64,000 nt of DNA from Diaphorobacter ruginosibacter (GTDB lineage Bacteria; Pseudomonadota; Gammaproteobacteria; Burkholderiales; Burkholderiaceae_C), in NCBI RefSeq assembly GCF_014395975.1, contig NZ_CP060714.1:930001-994000 (forward strand), written 5' to 3'. A model generated the notes under the pieces. That model saw nothing but the letters and a program-made list of their open reading frames with translations. It was not told the DNA's origin and ran no database searches. This document shows, piece by piece, positions 8,609 to 17,167 of this stretch. A program made the position numbers and the translations under genes. Positions within the stretch are counted from its first letter, which is position 1; each line of letters begins with the position of its first letter.

Positions 8609-9245
8609 AAAATATGTGGCGGCGCTGGGAGAGACGCTGCTGATGGTGGGCGTTTCCTCGGTCATCGCGATCGGCGTGGGGCTGATGCTCGCCGTGGTGC
8701 TGACGGTGACGGGGCCGCGCGGGCTCTATGCCAGGCCCCGTTTTCACAAGGGGTTGTCGATCGTGGTGAACATCTTCCGCGCGGTGCCGTTCATCATTCT
8801 GCTCGTGGCACTGCTGCCCGTGACGCGTGCACTGACGGGCACCACGCTGGGAACCTGGGCGGCCGTGGTACCCCTGTCGATCAGCCTGATTCCGTTCTAT
8901 GCGCGCATTGCGCAGGTCAGCCTCAACGATGTGGATTCCGGCCTGATCGAGGCGGCGCGCGCCATGGGATGCCGCCGCTGGCACATCGTGCGCCATGTGC
9001 TGCTTCCGGAGGCCCTGCCCGGCATCATCGGCGGCATGACGGTGACCGTGATCGCGATGATCAATGCGTCCGCGATGGCCGGGGCCGTGGGGGCGGGCGG
9101 TCTGGGCGACCTGGCCATCCGCTACGGCTACGAGCGCTACGAAACGCGTGTGATGTTCGAGGTGATCGTCGTGCTGGTGGCCCTGGTGTCGCTGTTGCAG
9201 TTCTCGGGCGAGTGGCTGTCGCGAAAGGTGAACCACCGGTTCTGA
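8592..9245 (+). CDS. metI: Methionine ABC transporter permease
   Basis: A 217-residue inner-membrane permease with about five hydrophobic segments and the EAA motif (EAARAMGCRRWHIVRHVLLP). The frame extends upstream inside metN, but the ATG at 8592 (MSATTEKY) gives the normal MetI length. Forms the channel for MetQN. Followed by a terminator shared with the convergent gene. Confidence 0.9.
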   Translation: MSATTEKYVAALGETLLMVGVSSVIAIGVGLMLAVVLTVTGPRGLYARPRFHKGLSIVVNIFRAVPFIILLVALLPVTRALTGTTLGTWAAVVPLSISLIPFYARIAQVSLNDVDSGLIEAARAMGCRRWHIVRHVLLPEALPGIIGGMTVTVIAMINASAMAGAVGAGGLGDLAIRYGYERYETRVMFEVIVVLVALVSLLQFSGEWLSRKVNHRF

Positions 9246-9264
9246 AACGTGGGCGGAAAAACGG

Positions 9265-9299
9265 CAACGGCGCGTGAAGCCTTGCTTCGCGCGCCGTTG
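9265..9299. terminator. Bidirectional intrinsic terminator between metI and the methyltransferase gene
   Basis: Stem 9265-9279 pairs with 9285-9299 (CAACGGCGCG on one arm), with a single wobble pair and the 5-base loop CCTTG. It follows the metI stop by 19 bases and lies downstream of the convergent gene that ends at 9346. The T-tract is short, so efficiency is uncertain. Confidence 0.7.
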
Positions 9300-9345
9300 T
9301 TGTCATGTGGGGCTCTGGGGCGGGCCGCAGCTCTCGGGCCGTGGA

Positions 9346-10662
9346 TCAGGCCGCCTTGTGCGCGACCACGAGGAAGCCGTTGACGGGTTCGCCGGCCTCA
9401 CGGCGCAGCACGAGATCCTCGATCTGCACGTCCTCGAAACCGGCTTCCTTGCACAGTGCGAGCACGTGGCTGCGCTTGTGGGCGTAGCGGCCGTTGGGCT
9501 GCAACACCAGGTCGGGTCCGTTCTCGGGGGCGATCTCGCACGAGAAGTACAGGTCGCCGGCGGGCATCAGGATGCGGTGCGCATTGGGAACGGTGGCCTT
9601 CAGGTCGCCGGTGTAGATGAACACGTCGAGCGCCGTGATGATCTCGTAGACCTCTGCGGGCGTCTCGCGCAGCGCGTCCAGCATGTTGACCGTGTGGAAG
9701 CGGTCATACACGCCATGGCGGCCTGCCTGCTCGACCATCTTGGTCGAGATGTCCACGCCGATCAGGAACCCGTCGATGCGGCCCAGGCACACGCCCAGCA
9801 GACCGGAGCCGCAGCCCAGGTCGAGCACATTCATCGACTTGGTGGGGAAGCGGCGCAGGATCTTCTCCGCGACGATCTTGGGCAACTGGTAGCCCAGGCC
9901 ACGCACCATGTGCTGGTCGTACGTCTCCGCCATGGAGTCGAACATGCGGCGATTGAGTTCGGGCGGCTGGTGATCGGGTGTCACGCCATGCGCGATGGCG
10001 CTGTAGTAGGCGTAGATGGAATTGCCCGGGTCGATCTCGATCAGCGAGGTGGTGTCGGGGATGGCCGCGGAGGCCTTGCCGCCTTCGATCAGCGTGGTGA
10101 CACGGCCGAGCAGCGCCATCTGGTCCTGGGGATTCTCTTCGATGAGGCTGGTCCAGACGTCATAGGCCTCGGCGTGTTGGCCTGTCACCTGCAGGTCGTT
10201 GGCCAGCCAGCGGCGCATCTGCACATCCTTGGGAAGATAGGTCAGGCCGCGGCGCAGTTCGCTGATGGCCAGCTCCATGTTGCCGGAGTCATGGGCAAAG
10301 TCCACGAGGTGCGCCAGCACCAGGGCGTTGTTGGGTTCGCGCTTGGTCAGCTTCTGCGCGTGGGCGATGGCCTTGTCGTACATGCCGCGGCGCGCATACA
10401 GCAGCGCCAGCTGGAGTTCGCCGGGCGTCCACAGAGGGTCGAGCGCCACCGAACGGCGCAGGGCATCGAATGCCGCCGGAATGTTGCCCGACTTCTCGGC
10501 CATGAGGCCCGCGAGCATGAACACGCGTGCGTCGTTCGGCCACATCTGCTGCGCACGGTTCAACGTCTCGGCGGCTTCGCGCAGCTCGTTCTTTTCGATC
10601 TGCTGGGTGGCGGTTTCCAGCAGCTTGCGGATGGGATCGTAGGATGTGGCTGTAGCGCTCAT
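9346..10662 (-). CDS. TPR-repeat protein fused to a SAM-dependent methyltransferase
   Basis: A 438-residue two-domain protein. Residues about 10-215 are helical TPR-like repeats (for example NAEKSGN- and DPLWTPGELQLALLYARRG-type helices). Residues about 230-438 form a class I methyltransferase with motif I VLDLGCGSGLLG and the acidic loop GVDIS. The family resembles UbiE/Ubp-like methyltransferases with an N-terminal TPR scaffold found in several proteobacteria. The substrate is unknown. It is transcribed alone, 270 bases after the acyl-CoA dehydrogenase gene on the same strand. Confidence 0.75.
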   Translation of the reverse strand: MSATATSYDPIRKLLETATQQIEKNELREAAETLNRAQQMWPNDARVFMLAGLMAEKSGNIPAAFDALRRSVALDPLWTPGELQLALLYARRGMYDKAIAHAQKLTKREPNNALVLAHLVDFAHDSGNMELAISELRRGLTYLPKDVQMRRWLANDLQVTGQHAEAYDVWTSLIEENPQDQMALLGRVTTLIEGGKASAAIPDTTSLIEIDPGNSIYAYYSAIAHGVTPDHQPPELNRRMFDSMAETYDQHMVRGLGYQLPKIVAEKILRRFPTKSMNVLDLGCGSGLLGVCLGRIDGFLIGVDISTKMVEQAGRHGVYDRFHTVNMLDALRETPAEVYEIITALDVFIYTGDLKATVPNAHRILMPAGDLYFSCEIAPENGPDLVLQPNGRYAHKRSHVLALCKEAGFEDVQIEDLVLRREAGEPVNGFLVVAHKAA

Positions 10663-10860
10663 AAAACTTCGTGTTGCCAGACCGGGCTGGCTTTTCCGGC
10701 AAAAGATCGGTCACCATCTTGGCGACGGGGCCGGTTACCCGGCGCTGAACCCTCGATTATCGCGGATTCATTGGATCCATCCCTCCACTGCCCCTTTGGC
10801 ATGCTTCATCAGGTGGTTACCGGCTGTGTGTGCGAGGCCGTGCGGGGCCGCGCAAGGAGC

Positions 10861-10892
10861 AACGCCCTGCAGGCCGGAGCCTGCAGGGCGTT
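10861..10892 (-). terminator. Perfect 14-bp hairpin downstream of the small acyl-CoA dehydrogenase gene
   Basis: AACGCCCTGCAGGC (10861-10874) pairs perfectly with GCCTGCAGGGCGTT (10879-10892) around a CGGA loop. It lies 41 bases after the stop of the minus-strand gene at 10933. No T-run follows on either strand, so it may be a weak terminator or an RNA 3'-end stabiliser. Confidence 0.55.
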
Positions 10893-10932
10893 ATACGGGG
10901 AGCCAGGGCTTATCCGTAGCGGATTGGGGCGG

Positions 10933-12048
10933 TCAGCCGAACACGCCTGCGGTGTCCTCCATGCGGTCGGATACCTGGCCCAGGTGATACAGCGTGTCAC
11001 CGAAGGTCATCTCCAGTTGCGTGAGCGACTTGAAGTAGTGGCTCACGATGTATTCGTCGGTCACGCCGATACCGCCGTGCAGCTGCACCGCCTCCTGGCC
11101 GACGAAGCGCATGGAGCGGCCGATCTGCACCTTGGCCTGCGACAGCGCGCGGCGGCGGTCTGCGGGCGCCTCTCCCATCTTGAGGCTGGCGAAGTAGCTC
11201 ATCGAACGCCCGAGTTCCAGCTGCATCTTCATGTCGGCCACGCGATGGCGCAGCGCCTGGAAGCTGGCGATTTCCACACCGAACTGCTTGCGCTGGTTCA
11301 TGTACTCCGCAGTGACGGCCAGCGTCTTTTCCATGGCGCCAACGGCGTATGCGCCGGTCGCGGCGATGCCCGTGTCCATGGCCAGTTCCAGCGCGGCCAC
11401 GCCCTCGGTGGTGATCAGCGTGGCGGGGCTGTCGCTGAACTGAACCTCCGCGGCGCGGCTGCCGTCCTGCGTGATGTAGCCTTCGGCGCGGGTGCCCGCG
11501 GCGTCCTTTTCGACAAGGAACAGCGCAATGGCGCCATCCAGTTGGGCCGACACCAGCCATGCGTCGGCCTGGTCACCGGCTGCCACGATGCTCTTGCGGC
11601 CGCTCACGACATGGCTGCCACCCTGGGCCTTCGCCTGTGCCTGGCAGACGTCCACGCGATAGCGCGAGGCCGCCTCCTGCTGCGCCAGCACGACGAGCGC
11701 CTCGCCGCTGGCGATGCGCGGCAGCCACTGGGCCTGCACTGCGGGCGCTGCAAACGCGGACAGCACGTTGGTGGCGACCAGTGTCTGTGCAAGCGGCTCG
11801 AGCACGATGCCGCGCCCGAGCTCTTCCATCACGATCATCGCGTCCACCGAGCCGAAGCCCATGCCGCCGTGTTCCTCGGATACGGTGAGCGCCGTGAGGC
11901 CCAGCTCGGCCAATTCGCTGTACGCCGCGCGATCGAATCCGCCCGCATTCACGATGGAGGTGCGGCGCTCGAACGTGTAGGCCTTTTCCACCCAACGCTG
12001 CACCGCGTCGCGCAGGGATTGCTGGTCTTCTGTGAAATCGAAATCCAT
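10933..12048 (-). CDS. Acyl-CoA dehydrogenase, PimD-like small subunit
   Basis: A 371-residue flavoprotein of the acyl-CoA dehydrogenase superfamily. The N-terminal helical domain starts MDFDFTEDQQSL, the middle beta domain lies at about 115-220, and the C-terminal helical domain contains the FAD-contacting QLHGGIGVTDEY near residue 330. Sequence flavour matches PimD, the small subunit of pimeloyl-CoA-type dehydrogenase. The larger partner (12179-13360) precedes it on the same strand, so the two probably form a heteromeric enzyme oxidising a CoA thioester (dicarboxylic, fatty or ring-derived). Substrate is not deducible. Confidence 0.82.
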   Translation of the reverse strand: MDFDFTEDQQSLRDAVQRWVEKAYTFERRTSIVNAGGFDRAAYSELAELGLTALTVSEEHGGMGFGSVDAMIVMEELGRGIVLEPLAQTLVATNVLSAFAAPAVQAQWLPRIASGEALVVLAQQEAASRYRVDVCQAQAKAQGGSHVVSGRKSIVAAGDQADAWLVSAQLDGAIALFLVEKDAAGTRAEGYITQDGSRAAEVQFSDSPATLITTEGVAALELAMDTGIAATGAYAVGAMEKTLAVTAEYMNQRKQFGVEIASFQALRHRVADMKMQLELGRSMSYFASLKMGEAPADRRRALSQAKVQIGRSMRFVGQEAVQLHGGIGVTDEYIVSHYFKSLTQLEMTFGDTLYHLGQVSDRMEDTAGVFG

Positions 12049-12178
12049 GTTTGTTCTCCTGGGTGTCAGGCCTGGCGCCTGACATGCGTTTCAACTTGCC
12101 TTTGCGCCACGTGTCCCGGCTTGCGCGGGCTTGCAGCAAGCGTTTCGGGAGGGATATGGTGCGTAGCGACTCAGGGCT

Positions 12179-13360
12179 TCATCCCAATACGGTCTGCGCC
12201 ACGATGTTGCGCTGAACCTCGTTGGAGCCGCCGTAGATCGTGGTCTTGCGCATGTTGAAGTAATTGGCCGCCAGCGGCGCGTTGAGCACATTGCCGCCGG
12301 GGAAGTGGCCCTGCCAGCCCGCGTCCATCGCCTCCTGGATGAAGGGCAGGCTGAACGGGCCGGCAGCCAGCATCATGAGTTCGGCATAGCGCTGCTGGAT
12401 CTCGCTGCCGCGGATCTTCAGGAGGCCGGCCACGTCGAGCGACTTCTTGCCCGATTTCTCGGCCGACAGCACACGCAGGACCATCATTTCGAGTGCGATG
12501 ACGTCGACTTCGAGCAGTGCGATCTGGTCGCGAAAACGCATGTCGTCCCACACGCCGTTCTGCTGCGCCAGGCGCTTCACATGCTCGAGCTCGCGCTTGG
12601 CGCGGTTCACGTCGGCGATGTTGGTGCGTTCATGCGCGAGCAGGTACTTGGCGTAGGTCCAGCCCTTGTTCTCTTCGCCGATGAGCTGGTCGGCAGGCAC
12701 CTCGACGTTGTCGAAGAACACTTCGTTGACCTCGCATTCGCCGTCCAGCAGCTTGATCGGGCGAACCGTCACGCCGGGCGACTTCATGTCGAGCAACAGG
12801 AAGCTGATGCCCGCCTGCTGCTTGCCCTCGGTGCTGGTGCGCACCAGGTTGAACATCCAGTCGCCGTATTGGCCGAGCGTGGTCCAGGTCTTCTGGCCGT
12901 TGACGATGTATTTGTCGCCCACGCGCTCCGCACGGGTCTTGAGGCTGGCGAGATCGGAGCCCGCACCGGGCTCGCTGTAGCCCTGGCTCCACCAGACCTC
13001 GCCGCTTGCGATGCCGGGCAGGAAGCGCTTGTGCTGCTCGGGCGAGCCGAAGGCCATGATCACGGGTGCCACCATCACGGGGCCGAACGGAACGATGCGC
13101 GGCGCGCCGGCCATCGCACATTCCTCCTCGAACAGGTGCTTCTGGATGGCATTCCAGCCCGGGCCGCCGAATTCCTTGGGCCAGCCGTAGCCGAGCCAGC
13201 CCTTCTTGCCAAGGATCCTGGCCCAGCCCTGCATGTCCTCGCGGGTGAGGCGCTGGGCGTTATGCACCTTGTCGGCAATCGCTTGGGGCAGGTGGGCACG
13301 GACCCATTGCCGCACCTCGTCGCGAAACGCCAGTTCTTCGGGCGTGAAGGCCAAATCCAT
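12179..13360 (-). CDS. Acyl-CoA dehydrogenase, PimC-like large subunit
   Basis: A 393-residue acyl-CoA dehydrogenase. Start MDLAFTPEELAFRDEV is typical. The central region has QGYSEPGAGSDLASLKTRA (FAD/substrate-binding loop, about residue 145) and VNGQKTWTT. The C-terminal helical domain contains ENKGWTYAKYLLAHERT and ends GGSNEVQRNIVAQTVLG. It resembles PimC, the large subunit of pimeloyl-CoA dehydrogenase. First gene of the pair, 130 bases upstream of the PimD-like gene. Good ribosome-binding site (aggagactcac) before the ATG. Confidence 0.84.
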   Translation of the reverse strand: MDLAFTPEELAFRDEVRQWVRAHLPQAIADKVHNAQRLTREDMQGWARILGKKGWLGYGWPKEFGGPGWNAIQKHLFEEECAMAGAPRIVPFGPVMVAPVIMAFGSPEQHKRFLPGIASGEVWWSQGYSEPGAGSDLASLKTRAERVGDKYIVNGQKTWTTLGQYGDWMFNLVRTSTEGKQQAGISFLLLDMKSPGVTVRPIKLLDGECEVNEVFFDNVEVPADQLIGEENKGWTYAKYLLAHERTNIADVNRAKRELEHVKRLAQQNGVWDDMRFRDQIALLEVDVIALEMMVLRVLSAEKSGKKSLDVAGLLKIRGSEIQQRYAELMMLAAGPFSLPFIQEAMDAGWQGHFPGGNVLNAPLAANYFNMRKTTIYGGSNEVQRNIVAQTVLG

Positions 13361-13475
13361 AGTGAGTCTCCTGAGTGATCGGCAGGGCGCCCATCCCTGT
13401 GCGCCTCGTTTTCAGTGGAACCCGATTTGTAGCACGCCAGTGCTTTTTTCCGCTGTCCTGACTGAGACAGCTTTT

Positions 13476-14189
13476 TCAGAAATCCTTCGCGGCAGGCGTC
13501 GCTATGCCCAGTTGTTCGCAGACCTGGGCGAGTGCGGATCGCAACTGGGCGACCTCCGTTTCAAGCGCGGCGATGCGTTCGTTCACCGCCGGGTCGCCCG
13601 CGGCCGCATGGCTGCCCGATGGCCCGGCAGAGGCCCCGCCTGCGGAGGCTGCCGCGAGCGCGGCCACATCCACAGCGCCGCAGAGCAGGTGGGCCCAGCG
13701 CTGCTCGCGCGCGCCCGGGGCACGGGGCAGCAGCACGACCAGCGGGCCACCCTTTTCCTCGCTGCGCGATTGCAGTTCGTCGAGAAACGCCTCGACCGAG
13801 GAGATGTCGGCAAAGCGGTGCCAGCGCTCGGAATTGATGCGTAGCTCGCCCGCGGTCTGCGGCCCGCGCAGCATCAGCAGGCCGAGCAGTGCCGCGGACT
13901 GGTCGGGAACGCCCACGCCGCGCGGGAAGTTGTGTTCCCAGCGCGATGTGCGCGCACCGCCGATCTCCGTGACCAGCGAGCGGCGGCGCAGGTTGTCGAG
14001 CGCCTCCTGGATCTGGGCCTCGCCGAGCTGCATGACGGGATCGCGGCTGGTCTTCTGGTTGCAGCCCGAGGCCAGCGAGTTCAGCGTGAGCGGATAGCTG
14101 TCGGGGACGGTACGCGATTTCTCCAGCAGCGTTGCCAGCACGCGGGCTTCCTCGGCGGTCAACGGGGCGGTTTTCGGGTCGAAGGGCAT
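13476..14189 (-). CDS. YceH-family (DUF480) winged-helix protein
   Basis: A 237-residue protein beginning MPFDPKTAPLTAEEARVLATLLEKS, with the family segments TVPDSYPLTLNSL and CNQKTSRDPVM. Two winged-helix domains occupy about residues 8-165. A C-terminal coiled coil (ERIAALETEVAQLRSALAQ, about residues 200-225) follows an Ala/Gly-rich linker. The molecular role of YceH proteins is not established. Divergent from purN, 100 bases away. Confidence 0.85.
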   Translation of the reverse strand: MPFDPKTAPLTAEEARVLATLLEKSRTVPDSYPLTLNSLASGCNQKTSRDPVMQLGEAQIQEALDNLRRRSLVTEIGGARTSRWEHNFPRGVGVPDQSAALLGLLMLRGPQTAGELRINSERWHRFADISSVEAFLDELQSRSEEKGGPLVVLLPRAPGAREQRWAHLLCGAVDVAALAAASAGGASAGPSGSHAAAGDPAVNERIAALETEVAQLRSALAQVCEQLGIATPAAKDF

Positions 14190-14289
14190 CTTCCAGTCTC
14201 TCTCTTGCGGTTGCTTGCGGGTGATTCGGAGGAGGGCTCAATTCTGATCGGGGCGAGCCCCCCGGCCTGAAGTGCGACAATCGCCGCCC

Positions 14290-14868
14290 ATGAAAAATAT
14301 CGTGATCCTCATTTCCGGCGGTGGCTCCAACATGGCCGCCATTGTGCGTGCATCCCAGCAGCAGGACTGGGCCGGCCGCCATGGTGCACGCGTTGCCGCC
14401 GTGGTGAGCAACAAGGCCAGCGCCGGCGGCCTGGTATTTGCCAGGGAGAACGGCATCGCCACGGAGGTTCTCGACCACAAGCAGTTCGCCACGCGCGAGG
14501 CGTTCGATGCGGAGCTGGCCAGGATCATCGACCGCCACGACCCCGCGCTGGTGGTGCTGGCGGGTTTCATGCGCATCCTGACGCCAGGATTCGTGCAGCA
14601 CTTCGAAGGCCGCATGGTGAACATCCATCCGTCGTTGCTGCCCGCATTCCCCGGCTTGCACACCCACCAGCGCGCCATCGACGAAGGCTGCAAGTTCGCG
14701 GGCTGCACGGTGCACCGCGTGACCGCCGAGCTCGACGTGGGCCCGATCCTGGAGCAGGCCGTGGTGCCGATTCTGCCGGACGATACCGCCGACACGCTGG
14801 CCGCGCGCGTGCTCACCCAGGAGCACGTGATCTATCCTCGTGCCATTGCACAATTGATGCGCAACTGA
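14290..14868 (+). CDS. purN: Phosphoribosylglycinamide formyltransferase
   Basis: A 192-residue folate-dependent GAR transformylase of de novo purine synthesis. Family marks are ISGGGSNMAAI near the N-terminus (phosphate loop), AGFMRILTPGFV, and the catalytic Asn-His-Asp context (NIHPSLLPAFPG, with TAELDVGPIL following). The frame opens at 14272, but the ATG at 14290 (MKNIVILISGGG) matches the family start. Monocistronic here, divergent from the yceH-like gene. Confidence 0.93.
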   Translation: MKNIVILISGGGSNMAAIVRASQQQDWAGRHGARVAAVVSNKASAGGLVFARENGIATEVLDHKQFATREAFDAELARIIDRHDPALVVLAGFMRILTPGFVQHFEGRMVNIHPSLLPAFPGLHTHQRAIDEGCKFAGCTVHRVTAELDVGPILEQAVVPILPDDTADTLAARVLTQEHVIYPRAIAQLMRN

Positions 14869-14928
14869 TGCGCGGCTGACCGGCCCCCTTCCGGCTCCGA
14901 GCCGCAGCGGGGGTGCGCTGAGACTCCC

Positions 14929-15177
14929 TCAGCCCTGGTCGTTGGTGACGCGTGCAAAGCGCGGCAGGCTCTTCCCGTCGATCATCACGTTCTCGCCAAA
15001 CATGGCCGAGGGGCGTACCCACAGGCCGCGTTCGCCGTACAGCGCGCGGTACAGAGTGAGCGACTCCAGCGTCTCGCTGTGCCGCACCGTGTCGATCACT
15101 TCGTAGAGGTTGCCTTTGTAGTGGCGGTACAGGCCGGGCTCGATCACGATCAGGGGAGGCAGGTGTTCATCAGACAT
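14929..15177 (-). CDS. DUF1653-family small protein
   Basis: An 82-residue protein with the DUF1653 pattern: an early GLYRHYKGNLYEVIDTVRHSET stretch, followed by LTLYRALYGERGLWVRP and MFGE. Function of the family is unknown. The upstream in-frame ATG at 15198 would add seven residues; 15177 (MSDEHLPP) is preferred. Divergent from the M48 peptidase gene, 49 bases away. Confidence 0.8.
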   Translation of the reverse strand: MSDEHLPPLIVIEPGLYRHYKGNLYEVIDTVRHSETLESLTLYRALYGERGLWVRPSAMFGENVMIDGKSLPRFARVTNDQG

Positions 15178-15226
15178 CGTTAATATTCCGGGCAACAAGA
15201 AACATCCAAAAAGGAGTTCGGAGGAG

Positions 15227-17101
15227 ATGGATTACGCCGATTTCGTGCATCTGGCACGCACCAGCGAGCAGGCCTGCGCAGAGAATGGCCGCGCCTACCG
15301 CCGCAGCGTGATGTGGTTTGCCGCGCTGGGCTATCTGTGGATCGTCGGCTGCGTTGCCCTGGCTGTGGCGCTGCTGGCCTTCAGTGTGCCGCAATTGCTG
15401 GGCGGAAAGTTCAAATTCGCATGGGTGATGCTGGTCTTTGCCGCGCTGGGGCTGCTGTGGGCGAGCGCCCAGGCACTGTGGGTGCGGCTCGATGATCCGA
15501 TTGACGGCGTGCGGGTGACCCCTGCCGATGCCCCCGAGCTGTTCAAGTCCCTTGATCGCATTCGCCGCCGCATCAACGGACCGCCGATCCATGATGTGTA
15601 CCTGAACGACGATTTCAACGCCGGTGTGCAGCAGGTGCAGCGCTGGGGCGTGCTGGGCGGGTCGTCCAATCGGCTGGTGATCGGCCTGCCGCTGATGATG
15701 TCCCTGGACAAGCCGCGTTTCCTGGCCGTTCTGGCGCATGAGTATGGCCATCTGCATGGTGACCACAACCGGCTCAATGCGTGGGTCTACCGCACCCGCC
15801 TGAGCTGGTTCAAGCTCTATCGGAGGAGCATGGGCGACTCGGCGAGCCCGTTCGCCGTGGCGACGCAGGCATTCCTGCGCTGGTACTCGCCGCGGTTCGT
15901 GGCACGCTCGTTTGCCATGGCGCGACAGAACGAATATGAGGCCGACCAGGTGGCGGCCCGGCTGCTGGGCCGCGAGCAGGCGATCTCGGCGCTGATCGAA
16001 AACCAGGTCAAGTCCTCCTGGTTCCAGTCCCGGTTCTGGCAGCGGCACTGGCTCCAGGCCGTGCGCGAGCCGCTGCCCGTGGGGCCCTATGGGAACATGC
16101 ATCGCCAGATGGCGCAGCCGCCGGAGCCGGAGTTCGCGCGCGGTGCACTGCGCGCGGCGCTCCAGGAGGTCTCCAGCGTGGATGACACCCATCCGGTGCT
16201 GCGCGACCGGGTGTCCGCGCTGGGCGAGGAGCGGCCGGGCCTGCCGGAGCAGTGGTCCACGCGCGGCTCGCTTTCGCTGCTGGGCCGCAGCGCGGGCCAC
16301 TGGATCGATCACTTCGACCGGGATTGGTGCAAGCACAACGCGGACGAGTGGAAGCGCCACCACGCGCGGCTGCAGCGTGCCCGCGCCCGGGTGCTCGAGC
16401 TGCAGGCGGGCGGAGCGACACGCTCCGTCGGCGAACTGGTGGAGACGGCCGATCTGATGCGCCAGCTCCGTCCGGGATCGGCCGCGGCGGCCACGCTGTA
16501 CCAGCAGGCGCTGGAGCGCGATCCGGCGCAACCCGATGCGCTGATCGGCCTGGCGCAGGGCACGCAGGAGAGCGACTATGGGCGCTGTCTGCAATACCTG
16601 GAGCGGCTATGGAGCCACCATGCCACGCACAGGCTATGGGCGGCGCGCATGGCGCTGTCGGAGCTCGAGACGCCGCGCCCGGAGCGCGAATTCCCCGAAC
16701 AGGCCCTCAAGCTCTGGCGGGAGCGTCGCCGGGAGGGCGAGAACGCCGAAGCAGAGGTGATGCAGGAGCTGGAGCGCAGCCCGCTGCTTGAGTCCGCGCG
16801 CCCCCACGATCTCTCGGCGTTCGAGCGCGCAGAGCTGTTGGCGGAGCTGGAGCGCTTCGTTCCCGTGCGGCGCGCCTGGGTGCTGCGCAAACAGCTCGAC
16901 AGCATGCCCGACAGGCGCACACTGGTGGTGCTGGTGTCGCTCAGCCGCTCGGATGAGGCTGCGAAGCGCCAGCTGTGCGCGGAGCTCGAGCAGCGCATCG
17001 CCCTGCGTGCGCTGGTCCTGGTGGCCCCCGCCGAGGACGTGGCAAGCAAGGAGCAACTGGCTCGGCTGGCAGGCGATCCAATCCACGTGCGATCGCTCTG
17101 A
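15227..17101 (+). CDS. M48-family membrane metallopeptidase with TPR-like C-terminal part
   Basis: A 624-residue protein. Two membrane segments (about residues 28-55 and 62-86) precede an M48 peptidase domain whose zinc site is HEYGH (residues 171-175), with the third ligand in NEYEADQVAARLLG near residue 240. After about residue 330 the sequence is helical and charged, with TPR-like stretches, and no recognised catalytic motif. This architecture suggests an envelope protease or quality-control factor. Substrate unknown. An AAGGAG ribosome-binding site lies just upstream. Confidence 0.82.
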   Translation: MDYADFVHLARTSEQACAENGRAYRRSVMWFAALGYLWIVGCVALAVALLAFSVPQLLGGKFKFAWVMLVFAALGLLWASAQALWVRLDDPIDGVRVTPADAPELFKSLDRIRRRINGPPIHDVYLNDDFNAGVQQVQRWGVLGGSSNRLVIGLPLMMSLDKPRFLAVLAHEYGHLHGDHNRLNAWVYRTRLSWFKLYRRSMGDSASPFAVATQAFLRWYSPRFVARSFAMARQNEYEADQVAARLLGREQAISALIENQVKSSWFQSRFWQRHWLQAVREPLPVGPYGNMHRQMAQPPEPEFARGALRAALQEVSSVDDTHPVLRDRVSALGEERPGLPEQWSTRGSLSLLGRSAGHWIDHFDRDWCKHNADEWKRHHARLQRARARVLELQAGGATRSVGELVETADLMRQLRPGSAAAATLYQQALERDPAQPDALIGLAQGTQESDYGRCLQYLERLWSHHATHRLWAARMALSELETPRPEREFPEQALKLWRERRREGENAEAEVMQELERSPLLESARPHDLSAFERAELLAELERFVPVRRAWVLRKQLDSMPDRRTLVVLVSLSRSDEAAKRQLCAELEQRIALRALVLVAPAEDVASKEQLARLAGDPIHVRSL

Positions 17102-17167
17102 CATCCCGGAGCCGGGGCTCGCGCAGAGCGCAGCTAAGGGATATGCACAAGATGGGACAATCGGGGC

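Noticed and set aside
9274..12258. A 994-codon open frame on the plus strand
   Set aside because: It runs opposite to the TPR-methyltransferase and acyl-CoA dehydrogenase genes, which have clear family motifs. Its translation is low-complexity H/Q/R/G-rich text typical of antisense frames in high-GC DNA.
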